The notes beneath the pieces are model-generated. The model was not told the origin of the DNA. It searched no databases and worked only from the letters and a program-made list of their open reading frames with translations. DNA of 47,337 bases from Actinomycetota bacterium (GTDB lineage: Bacteria > Armatimonadota > SYMT01): positions 1-47,337 of the forward strand of contig SYKE01000078.1 in the NCBI GenBank assembly GCA_005798285.1, read 5' to 3'. The position numbers and the translations under genes are program-made. This document shows, in pieces, positions 17,068 through 24,263 of this stretch (the first letter of the stretch is position 1; every line of letters begins with the position of its first letter).

Positions 17068-17586
17068 CTACTGTGTCGGATGCGGCCAGCCGTAAGTGTC
17101 GCCAATCACCGTTCGGACAGCGGCCAGCGCTGCCAATGACCGAGCGGGATAGCTGGGATCATTCGTCGGCTCCGATGGTGTTGCCCCCGGATTGAAGCCT
17201 TTTGCTGTCGGCTTATCGAAGAAGTCCGTCTCTTTATCCACTGTGAAAAACCATGTGCCGTAAGGCTTCGCTCGGACAGACGGACCGACATATTCGCGAA
17301 ATGTCTCCACTGAGTCGCTCCGAAACGATGCCGATGAACCCAGTCCTAACCCGAGCACAACTTCGTTTCTTGCACGGCCGTTGTTTCCGAGTGTGGAAAG
17401 AACTCGAGCCTTGAACGCTACGGCATTCTCAGTCGGGCGCGCTTGCCGATAAGTGAAGTCATCCTCAGTGAAAACAACGCTATGGCCGAATGCCCCAAAA
17501 ACTCGCCTCCAGTACCGCCTATAACTCTTCGAAAACCCCTCTGCGATCACAAGATGGCAGTACAAGCAACGTGTCGAGACTGCCAC
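17068..17586 (-). CDS. Hypothetical protein in compositionally atypical segment
   Basis: A 172-residue frame starting at GTG 17586, not recognised. Base composition is visibly less GC-rich than its neighbours and codon choice looks different, which may mean recent acquisition or a non-coding stretch. The protein has an aromatic-rich N terminus (SKSYRRYWRRVF), a central VVLGLGLGSSASF segment and a proline-rich C terminus. No signal peptide or membrane segment is evident. It would precede the delta-60 paralogue 2 on the same strand. Existence is moderately supported by length only. Confidence 0.4.
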   Translation of the reverse strand: MAVSTRCLYCHLVIAEGFSKSYRRYWRRVFGAFGHSVVFTEDDFTYRQARPTENAVAFKARVLSTLGNNGRARNEVVLGLGLGSSASFRSDSVETFREYVGPSVRAKPYGTWFFTVDKETDFFDKPTAKGFNPGATPSEPTNDPSYPARSLAALAAVRTVIGDTYGWPHPTQ

Positions 17587-17826
17587 AGTGTTCGGTTGAC
17601 ACGCAATCGGAGCGCCAAAACCCGCTAATCAGTTACCTAAAAGCACCTGTCTCCGCGAGAACTCGAATCGGGAGTTGGAGAACTCCTCGACCCTTCGGCC
17701 GAGAAGTCCCGCGACCCAGCACGTCGCAGCGTAGCCCACCAAAGGAACTCGAATCGTTGGCGAGGCTCGATGTGGCAACGGCACCGACTCATTGGATGAT
17801 GGGACTCCGGCTCGCCGAGTCGATCG
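17587..17826. other. Non-coding segment between two minus-strand genes
   Basis: About 240 bases of lower GC content with no credible gene on either strand. AACTCGAATCG occurs twice (about 17652 and 17746), and a small hairpin-like GGAGTTGGAGAACTCC lies beside the first copy. No terminal repeats or transposase remains are seen. Confidence 0.4.
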
Positions 17827-18651
17827 CTACCGGAGATGCTCCTTGAACCAGGCCATGGCGTTCTCGATCATTTTGGGATCGATCCGGTGCGGCACGCCAG
17901 GGTGGAGGGTGACTCTGAGGAGCGGACTATCCTTGGGGTAGATCCCCTTCTCCAGCAGCGCCGCCACGAAGCGCTGGCCGCCGTCCGGGGGCACCTGCAT
18001 GTCCACGGCTCCGCTCTCAAAGGTGATGGCCGGATGGTGCCGAAAGTCATTCAGGTGGGTCAGCGGGTTTCGTCGGTCGTAATCCTTCTGAGCAGCCTCG
18101 TCGGGCTCGCCCGGCGGTTCGAAGGAGCCCGGTCGCATCCAGTCGGGCGTGCCCACCAGCGCCGCAACGGCCCGGATGCGCCGGTCGACACCGGCGGCGG
18201 CCACCGAGATGTCGCCCCCCATCGACGTTCCGCCGATGCCCACGTTGGCGCTCACGCCGAGTTCCCGAATGCACCAGTCAACGACGGTGGGAACTTCCTC
18301 CGCTGTCTTGGCGAGGATGGGCCAGAAAAACCGGCGGATGTTGCCGCGAACCCGAGTCCGAAGCTGGTCGTTCGGCTCGATGCGGCGCTCGCCATGCTGA
18401 TAAGGATCGAAACAGAGCCCCACGAAGCCCTGTTCCGCCAGCGCCTTCAACTGCCCCTCAGTGCCTTCCTTGGCGCCGCTGAAGCCGGGAAGCCAGATGA
18501 CCAGGTTCTTGCCCCGTGTTTCTCCCTTGCAGGCGTAAATGGCCGGGAGCTCGCCGATCCGGACCTTCTTCACCACCACTTCCTGCTGGGCCCCAGCGGG
18601 TAGTCCGATCAGCCCACCCAGCACAAACACTCCAAACTGTCTTCGTCGCAT
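17827..18651 (-). CDS. Secreted alpha/beta hydrolase (dienelactone hydrolase / acetyl xylan esterase-like)
   Basis: About 274 residues from ATG 18651; a TTG two codons earlier is also possible. The N terminus MRRRQFGVFVLGGLIGLPAGA is an export signal. The hydrolase fold shows NLVIWLPGFSGAKEGT (oxyanion region), nucleophile elbow GGTSMGG (Ser143), a candidate acid in GAVDMQVPP (Asp217) and catalytic HPGVPHRI (His255). These match the dienelactone-hydrolase or prolyl-oligopeptidase-like esterase group. It probably cleaves an ester outside the cytoplasm. It is transcribed divergently from the NIPSNAP gene across about 230 bases. Confidence 0.85.
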   Translation of the reverse strand: MRRRQFGVFVLGGLIGLPAGAQQEVVVKKVRIGELPAIYACKGETRGKNLVIWLPGFSGAKEGTEGQLKALAEQGFVGLCFDPYQHGERRIEPNDQLRTRVRGNIRRFFWPILAKTAEEVPTVVDWCIRELGVSANVGIGGTSMGGDISVAAAGVDRRIRAVAALVGTPDWMRPGSFEPPGEPDEAAQKDYDRRNPLTHLNDFRHHPAITFESGAVDMQVPPDGGQRFVAALLEKGIYPKDSPLLRVTLHPGVPHRIDPKMIENAMAWFKEHLR

Positions 18652-18868
18652 CCTCAATACCCCGGCGTCTTCCTCGGTGATCGGTGTTCGCACGCCCCAC
18701 CTTCGGGACAGTTGGTTCGCAGGGACAGCTTTACCTTTCGACGGCGTCCGTCTGTCGCGGACACGCGAGGGAGAAGTCTTCCGGGGCGGTCGAGGGTTGT
18801 CTACCGGCGACAGGAAAGGGATCCCACGAAGCACGGACCAATTACTGGGTTGGACAATCTTTTTGCCG

Positions 18869-18875
18869 AAGGAGG
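18869..18875 (+). promoter_or_regulatory. Ribosome-binding site deciding a TTG start
   Basis: AAGGAGG lies 5 bases before TTG 18881. This near-perfect Shine-Dalgarno sequence, followed at once by a signal peptide, fixes the NIPSNAP gene start at a TTG rather than at the in-frame ATG far upstream, which lies opposite the divergent hydrolase gene. Confidence 0.7.
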
Positions 18876-18880
18876 CGGAT

Positions 18881-19648
18881 TTGATCTCACCCTGGATTCT
18901 GGCGCTCGGCGCCCTCGGTCTCTGTGCGGTCTCCGCCGGAGTTGGAGAGGCCGCACAGGAAGCGCCCCTTTTCGAGATGCGCACCTACTACGCCCACCCG
19001 GGGAAGTTGGATGCGCTGCAAGCCCGGTTCCGCGACCACACCGTGAAGCTCTTCGAGAAGCACGGCATGAAGAACGTCGGATACTGGGTGCCGGTCGAGA
19101 ATGCCGAGAACAAGCTCATCTACGTGCTCGAGCACCGAAGCAAGGAGGCCCGCGACGCCTCCTTCAAGTCCTTCGGAGCCGATCCTGCCTGGCAGGCTGC
19201 GCGGGCCAAGAGTGAAGAGAATGGGCCGCTCGTGCAGAAGATCGAATCGCAGCTCATGGTGGCGACCGACTACTCACCGAAGCTGAAGTTCGGCGGCGAA
19301 AACCGTACTTACGAACTTCGAGTTTACACCGCCAGCGCCGGCAATCTCGGAAACCTGAACGCGAGGTTCCGAGACCACACCCTGAAGCTTTTCGAAAAGC
19401 ACGGGATGACCAACATCGCCTACTGGAATCTCGCCCCGGGACAACCCGGCGCCGAGAACATGCTGATCTACATCCTCGCCCACAAGAGCGTGGATGCCGC
19501 CAAAGCCTCCTTCGATGCCTTCCGCCAGGATCCGGCATGGGTGGCCGCGCGCACGGCATCCGAGCAGAAGGGTGGCGGATCACTCACGGCACAGGGTGGC
19601 GTGAAGTCCACCTTTATGCGACCCACCGATTACTCGGCGCTGAAGTAA
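18881..19648 (+). CDS. Secreted protein with two tandem NIPSNAP domains
   Basis: About 255 residues from TTG 18881. A signal peptide (ISPWILALGALGLCAVSAG) ends near residue 22. Two NIPSNAP (dimeric alpha/beta barrel) domains follow, roughly residues 26-130 and 138-245, each with the same sequence skeleton: FEMRTYYAHPGKLDAL and YELRVYTASAGNLGNL, then RFRDHTVKLFEKHGM and RFRDHTLKLFEKHGM, then YVLEHRSKEAR and YILAHKSVDAA. The family fold is monooxygenase-like but the molecular role is unknown. An exported tandem version is common in Armatimonadota, Planctomycetota and Acidobacteriota. LipB follows after 30 bases. Confidence 0.87.
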   Translation: MISPWILALGALGLCAVSAGVGEAAQEAPLFEMRTYYAHPGKLDALQARFRDHTVKLFEKHGMKNVGYWVPVENAENKLIYVLEHRSKEARDASFKSFGADPAWQAARAKSEENGPLVQKIESQLMVATDYSPKLKFGGENRTYELRVYTASAGNLGNLNARFRDHTLKLFEKHGMTNIAYWNLAPGQPGAENMLIYILAHKSVDAAKASFDAFRQDPAWVAARTASEQKGGGSLTAQGGVKSTFMRPTDYSALK

Positions 19649-19678
19649 TCGCTGTTCGCTTCAACCGGGAGAGACCCC

Positions 19679-20410
19679 ATGAGCATCCTGGCGTCGCTTC
19701 CGGTTGAACCCTCGGGCCGCATGTTGCTCTGCCACGCGGATCTCGGTCGCCTCTCCTACGATGATGCCGAGCGCCTCCAGGAACGGCTCGTAGAGCTCAG
19801 GCGAAGCGGAAGTATTCCCGATGTGCTCTTGCTCCTGGAACATCCACCCACCATCACGCTGGGGCGGGCGGCTCACAGGGAACACCTCCTCCTCGCTCCC
19901 GAAGAACTGCACCGGCGAGGAACGCACCTCCGAGAAGCCGCCCGCGGCGGTGACGTGACGTTTCACGGACCGGGGCAGCGGGTGGGCTACCTCATCCTGG
20001 ACCTCCGGGAGTGGGATCGGGACGTGCGAGGGCACCTTCGAAGGATCGAGCAGGCACTGATTTCGGCACTCGGTCGTCTCGGCGTGCAGGGAATGGCCCG
20101 GGTAGGCCGAACGGGTGTATGGGTGGCGGATCGGAAGATCGCGGCGATCGGTGCGGGAGTTCGAAGCTGGGTGACCTGGCATGGCTTTGCCGTCAACATC
20201 GCTTCAGACCTCAGCGGTTTTGACGCGATTGTGCCATGCGGCATCTCCGATGCCGGCGTTACTTCGTTGAGCCGCGAACTCGGTCGGGAACTGCCGCTCC
20301 ACGTCGCGGATGACGCAATCCTGATCGCCATGGCGGAGTGCTTCCAGCGGACTCTCACCCGCGTGAGAGGGGTGGAACTGCTGGAAAGCTGGCAGCGTGA
20401 AAACGGGTGA
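19679..20410 (+). CDS. lipB: Octanoyl-[ACP]:protein N-octanoyltransferase
   Basis: A 243-residue LipB. It moves octanoate from acyl-carrier protein to the lipoyl domains of dehydrogenase E2 subunits and glycine cleavage H protein, the first step of endogenous lipoate synthesis. Signatures: RGGDVTFHGPGQ (89-100), GRTGVWV, DRKIAAIG with catalytic Lys153, SWVTWHGFAVNI and VPCGISDAGVTSL with catalytic Cys187. Length and motif order match the family. It is cytoplasmic. No lipA is nearby, so the pathway is split in this genome. It may share a transcript with the NIPSNAP gene 30 bases upstream. Confidence 0.95.
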   Translation: MSILASLPVEPSGRMLLCHADLGRLSYDDAERLQERLVELRRSGSIPDVLLLLEHPPTITLGRAAHREHLLLAPEELHRRGTHLREAARGGDVTFHGPGQRVGYLILDLREWDRDVRGHLRRIEQALISALGRLGVQGMARVGRTGVWVADRKIAAIGAGVRSWVTWHGFAVNIASDLSGFDAIVPCGISDAGVTSLSRELGRELPLHVADDAILIAMAECFQRTLTRVRGVELLESWQRENG

Positions 20411-20474
20411 TCCCTGAGGCCCTCGGCGTCGTCAGTAGATAGAGACGGGCGTTGTGGGAGAGGACTTGTACGGT

Positions 20475-21209
20475 ATGCGCAGACGATGGTTGATGGGATT
20501 GGCGTTGGGACTCCTGGTCTTGCCATGTGGAACGTCCGACGCCGTTCAAAGGACCACTGAGCTCTCCGGGAAGGTTCAGTCCTACAGCGCAAACACCGCG
20601 CTGCTGGCAGTGCTCACCCGGCTGGGTCTGAAGTCTTTCTTGATCAACGACGGCACGATCATCACCCTCAACAACCACAGTGGGACGACCGCCGATCTGC
20701 GCTCCGGCGATGAAGTCACCGTGACGTACGAGTTCACCACGGCCCGAGCGGTCCGTGTGCGGCTGGTCCGTGAGAACAAGTTGAAGGGGAAGGTCCGCAC
20801 CGTGACAGCCGCCGCCATTGAAGTGGGGGCGGGCGCCGGATCCGCGCTGTCCCTGCGGGTGAACACCTCCAGCAAGATCAACCTGGATGGGATCGTGCTC
20901 ACCGATCGAAGTGTGCTGGTGGGCATCCCCGCAACGGCCATCTACGAACCGGGAACGCTGACGCTTCTTTCGCTGCGAGGAACCGCGACGGTCTTCTCCG
21001 GGAGGATCAGCGCGATCGATGTTGCGAATCGACGGGTGACGCTCGTCAACCGGGCGACTCGGGTCATCACACTCGATTCTCGCGCCACCCTTCAAAGAAA
21101 TGGAACCGCAGCGGCCATCGGGGATCTTGTAGTTGGGGATCTCGTTCGCGTGTCCTACGTGAATGATGGAACCGTGTTTCGAGGCTTTGCCGCAGAAGCA
21201 AGCAACTGA
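20475..21209 (+). CDS. Secreted DUF5666-like (OB-fold-like) repeat protein
   Basis: About 244 residues from ATG 20475, with GGGAGAGGA about 10 bases upstream; a GTG at 20454 is the alternative. A signal peptide (WLMGLALGLLVLPCGTSDA) is followed by three related beta-rich modules: ELSGKVQSYSANTALLAV, KLKGKVRTVTAAAIEVGA and VFSGRISAIDVANRRVTLV. Each is followed by a polar segment and, in the first and third, by a GDEVTVTYE or GDLVRVSYV strand. This pattern is like DUF5666 proteins, which bind unknown ligands in the periplasm. No catalytic residues are apparent. Confidence 0.7.
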   Translation: MRRRWLMGLALGLLVLPCGTSDAVQRTTELSGKVQSYSANTALLAVLTRLGLKSFLINDGTIITLNNHSGTTADLRSGDEVTVTYEFTTARAVRVRLVRENKLKGKVRTVTAAAIEVGAGAGSALSLRVNTSSKINLDGIVLTDRSVLVGIPATAIYEPGTLTLLSLRGTATVFSGRISAIDVANRRVTLVNRATRVITLDSRATLQRNGTAAAIGDLVVGDLVRVSYVNDGTVFRGFAAEASN

Positions 21210-21313
21210 GGTTGGGTTGGACAGGTGGATTGAACCGTCGGTCAATCGGTTCGTCTAAGGTAACAACGGCGCTCACTGCCGTGTGGGTCTCTTTGGATGC
21301 CCGTGGAGGAATG

Positions 21314-22009
21314 ATGAAAGCGATCAGGTTTGTGGCCTTCGGGTTGGCTCTGGCGCTGAGCGCCGGTCCGGCTTCCGCGCAGGGACGAGGTGGTTTCGGC
21401 TTCGGTGGACCGGGTGGACGCGGCGGCGGGATGTCCGGCCTCGTGCAGATGGAAGAGGTTCAGAAGGAACTGAAGCTCGACGCCGCACAGGTCGACCTCT
21501 TGAAGCAGCTCGGGATGGAGATGCGCGAGAAGATGCGCGCCGTCTTCCAGGGCGCCGGCCAGGGCGGCAACCGCGAAGAGATGCAGGCGAAGATGCGCGC
21601 CATGTCGACCGAGAACGACAAGAAGGTCGCCGAGATCCTGGATAAGAACCAGATCAGCCGACTGAAGCAGCTCTCCTACCAGCGACAGGGCCCCCGAGCG
21701 TTGGCCGAAAAGGAAGTGCAAACGTCGCTGAAGCTCAGCGCTGCGCAGGTTTCCCAGGTCGACGGCATCCTCAAGGCTGAGAACGACGAGCGCCAGAAGA
21801 TGTTCCAGGGTGCCGACTTCCGGAACATGACCGACGAGGCGCGTCGGGCGATGTTCCAGAAGATGCAGGACATGACCAAGGTCAACTCCGACAAGCTGAC
21901 CGCTATCCTCACCGAGCCGCAGAAGGCTCAGTGGAAGACCATGCTGGGCGCACCATTCACCTTCCCCGAAGGTGGCCAGGGCCGACGCCGCAACAACAAT
22001 AACAACTAG
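21314..22009 (+). CDS. Spy/CpxP-like periplasmic protein
   Basis: About 231 residues from ATG 21314, with GGAGG 4 bases upstream (an ATG directly before it is possible). The signal peptide KAIRFVAFGLALALSAGPASAQ precedes a glycine-rich stretch. Two long helical modules follow, each starting with an LTxxQ-like motif: ELKLDAAQVDLLKQL and SLKLSAAQVSQVDGIL. Both are rich in Met, Gln and charged residues. The C terminus ends in a basic and poly-asparagine tail. The layout resembles Spy/CpxP family periplasmic chaperones or metal/stress sensors, though longer. A strong terminator follows, so it ends a transcript. Confidence 0.72.
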   Translation: MKAIRFVAFGLALALSAGPASAQGRGGFGFGGPGGRGGGMSGLVQMEEVQKELKLDAAQVDLLKQLGMEMREKMRAVFQGAGQGGNREEMQAKMRAMSTENDKKVAEILDKNQISRLKQLSYQRQGPRALAEKEVQTSLKLSAAQVSQVDGILKAENDERQKMFQGADFRNMTDEARRAMFQKMQDMTKVNSDKLTAILTEPQKAQWKTMLGAPFTFPEGGQGRRRNNNNN

Positions 22010-22057
22010 GTGGCTTCGAGGTTCGGGGAAGGGTCTTCCCCGGCTGCCGCGAAATTA

Positions 22058-22090
22058 GGCGGGACACTCGTGAGAGTGTCCCGCCTTTCT
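22058..22090 (+). terminator. Strong intrinsic terminator
   Basis: A perfect 12-bp stem, GGCGGGACACTC (22058-22069) with GAGTGTCCCGCC (22074-22085), loop GTGA, then TTTCTGTTTG. A smaller hairpin, GGGGAAG-GGT-CTTCCCC (22025-22041), lies just before it. Together they close the Spy-like gene transcript; the next gene starts only 11 bases after the T-rich run. Confidence 0.9.
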
Positions 22091-22100
22091 GTTTGTCTGA

Positions 22101-23129
22101 GTGTCGGGGCAATCTGTGTGGAGCCTACCTGAACCCATTCCCTACTTCCCTCCCGGCTCCGGCAGATACGAGGTGTCCGCGGGATTGCGCCCCCTCGGAA
22201 CCCCGGCCGGCGGCGGCTCCCGGGATCGGCTGGTGTTGCAGTTTGATCGTGAGTTCTCGCGCTACCGGCTCGCCAAGCTCGCTGCCCGCCGAGAGTGCCC
22301 CGGCAAGTACGTGGCCCGTCTCCCGGCCCACGCCGACGTCTGCTCGGCGATCGCGTTGGAGTGCGCCGAACTCGTCGCACGGGAGTGGCCACGACTCTTC
22401 GAACGGACCGGCACGACCTATGGCGTCCGGCTGGACTGCCGTCTCACGGGCGAGCGCCTGGCGTTCTCGCACACGGGCCTTCTGCTGCCTCACCACTCCA
22501 TCGCGTCGGCGGACCCGCCGTACGATAGCTCACTGGATGCCGTCGCCTGTCAGCTTCAAGAGGATCTCGCGATTCTGGCCCACACGAGAGAGTTCGGCTC
22601 CGCGGTCTGCGGTCTGCACGTGTGTCTCCCCAGCGATTGGGAGCCTCGCTCCAAGCTAGGTCTGAGCTTCAACGATACCCATCTACCCGTGCCGCACTTC
22701 GAGCGACTTGCCCGTGCTTCGGAAACGCTATCCAGCGCAGCGACCTACCGGGTGCCCCAGGTGCGCTTCGGCTGGGGGCTCACGTCGGACAACATGCTGA
22801 ACCGCCACCCGGATCGACCCATGCGGTCCGGTTATCGATCCTGGGCGGAGGCGTTCGCGGCATCGAACCTGGGGGAGGCGTTTTACCTCCGGGTTGAGCG
22901 CCAGGCGCTGGTGGGATTCTCCGCCTGGAACGCGACGCTCTTCACCATCCGCGTCGGTTTGCTGCCGGGCTCCGACATTCTTGCGGATCCGCGGAAGGCG
23001 GGGCGCCTCGCCGGTGCGGTCCGTTCCATGTCGCCTGAAAGCATCGCCTACAAAGGGCTGGCGCAGGCTCGAGAGCCCCTTCTGGCGATGCTGGAGGGCG
23101 CAGCGAGGCATGTGCAGGAGGGGACCTGA
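22101..23129 (+). CDS. DUF3445 / heme-dependent oxidative N-demethylase alpha-like protein
   Basis: A 342-residue protein from GTG 22101. The pattern matches DUF3445, the family of the alpha subunit of the heme-dependent oxidative N-demethylase (HODM): YPVP-like N-terminal proline-rich motif (LPEPIPYFPPGSG), QEDLAIL, then CGLHVCLPSDWEPRSKLGLSF with DTHLPVPHFERL, and the late YLRVERQALVGF segment followed by LFTIRVGLLP. HODM oxidises N-methyl groups of secondary amines to formaldehyde and primary amine using a PAS-domain heme; the other subunits are not in this window. The assignment rests on motif recognition, and the substrate is unknown. It is cytoplasmic and monocistronic after the terminator. 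Confidence 0.72.
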   Translation: MSGQSVWSLPEPIPYFPPGSGRYEVSAGLRPLGTPAGGGSRDRLVLQFDREFSRYRLAKLAARRECPGKYVARLPAHADVCSAIALECAELVAREWPRLFERTGTTYGVRLDCRLTGERLAFSHTGLLLPHHSIASADPPYDSSLDAVACQLQEDLAILAHTREFGSAVCGLHVCLPSDWEPRSKLGLSFNDTHLPVPHFERLARASETLSSAATYRVPQVRFGWGLTSDNMLNRHPDRPMRSGYRSWAEAFAASNLGEAFYLRVERQALVGFSAWNATLFTIRVGLLPGSDILADPRKAGRLAGAVRSMSPESIAYKGLAQAREPLLAMLEGAARHVQEGT

Positions 23130-23213
23130 CCAACCCGGAGATCGCATCTCCCATCAACGCTCAACTCGGAAGCGCCGCCCGCGGCGGGTGGCCCAGCGAA
23201 ACACTACGAAACG

Positions 23214-24263
23214 CTACGCGCCCGCGCGCTTGAGAACCGACGCAAGGGCAACAGACTGCCCGGCGCGGCGCTTGCTTTCGTGCGCCGCCTCCATAAAGGC
23301 AAAGATCTCCAGAGTTTCGGCTGACGAAACCGGTGGCTCGCCGGTCTTCCAGAACTGGGCGATGCGGCGGGCGAGAGGCTCGTACGCGGCATACTTTCCC
23401 TGTGGATACACCCCCTTGATCGGGGCATAACCGCCGTACTTCCCCGACGGCACAATCCCCTTCGACCCGAACACCAGCGCCTGGTACTGGATCGCACCGC
23501 GATGGATGCCGCGATAAGTCCCAACCCGACCATCCGCCCACACGCCGGTCACGTACTCCGTAATGTCCGTCTGAACCCGCGTAACCGACTTGCAGCCGGC
23601 GCCCATGATGGTAAACAGAGTCTCAACGCCGTGTACTCCGTGCCAGAAGAGATCGGGATGGCTCGGCTCCAGCGGACAACCGCCGTACACGTCGCAGCCC
23701 AGCACATCTCCGACTTCCTCATGATGACGCATGTCGTAGAACCCGGGGCTGAAGCGGTGTTGAGAACACGAGAAGACCGGCGTCCTGTTAGCGGCCGCAA
23801 GCTGAAAGATTCGGACCGCGTCACGCATCGAGGCGGCCAATGGGCGACCTATATAGGTGGGCTTTCGGGCCTCAAGCGCCGGCCGGGCAAGTTCATAGTG
23901 GGCACGGCCATCCATGCTCATCACCATCACCACATCCACCTGCGCCAGAACGTCCGCCGGGCTTTTCGCGACGGTAACTCCAAGCGGCTGAATCTGCTGT
24001 ATCCACTTTGGAAGCACCTCCCGGCTTTCCGCGATGTCAGGGCTGCCGCCGGGAAACGCCGAAACGACGCGGATGCCCGCCAATTCTCCCGACGCCTTCG
24101 GATCGTTCATCAGCCGTGTGAAGTCCACGGCCTGGTAATTGTCGAAGCCGAGGATCCCCGCGCGCAGGGGTTTGGCGGCTTGCGTGGCGCTGGCGGAAAC
24201 GTCGGGAACCAGCAGCGCTGCCGCTCCCACACCACCCAGCAGTTGTCTTCGTCTTGGATCCAT
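23214..24263 (-). CDS. Gfo/Idh/MocA-type protein with Tat signal, altered active site
   Basis: About 349 residues from ATG 24263 (GGAG 5 bases upstream; ATG 24266 overlaps the fucosidase stop by 4 bases). The N terminus DPRRRQLLGGVGAAALLVP is a twin-arginine signal. The Rossmann part lacks the usual GxGxxG (AGILGFDNYQAVDF instead). The family EKP/DKP signature is YIGRPLAAS, with Arg140 in place of the catalytic Lys. HRFSPGF and the later HGVHGVETLF are preserved family motifs. It is thus likely exported and may bind NAD(H) or a sugar without normal redox catalysis. It is translationally coupled to the alpha-L-fucosidase upstream, suggesting work on the same glycan. Confidence 0.85.
   Translation of the reverse strand: MDPRRRQLLGGVGAAALLVPDVSASATQAAKPLRAGILGFDNYQAVDFTRLMNDPKASGELAGIRVVSAFPGGSPDIAESREVLPKWIQQIQPLGVTVAKSPADVLAQVDVVMVMSMDGRAHYELARPALEARKPTYIGRPLAASMRDAVRIFQLAAANRTPVFSCSQHRFSPGFYDMRHHEEVGDVLGCDVYGGCPLEPSHPDLFWHGVHGVETLFTIMGAGCKSVTRVQTDITEYVTGVWADGRVGTYRGIHRGAIQYQALVFGSKGIVPSGKYGGYAPIKGVYPQGKYAAYEPLARRIAQFWKTGEPPVSSAETLEIFAFMEAAHESKRRAGQSVALASVLKRAGA

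Noticed and set aside
23197..23216. Two tandem copies of CGAAACRCTA
   Set aside because: Only two imperfect 10-base copies, partly inside a gene end; no array, spacer or known function.
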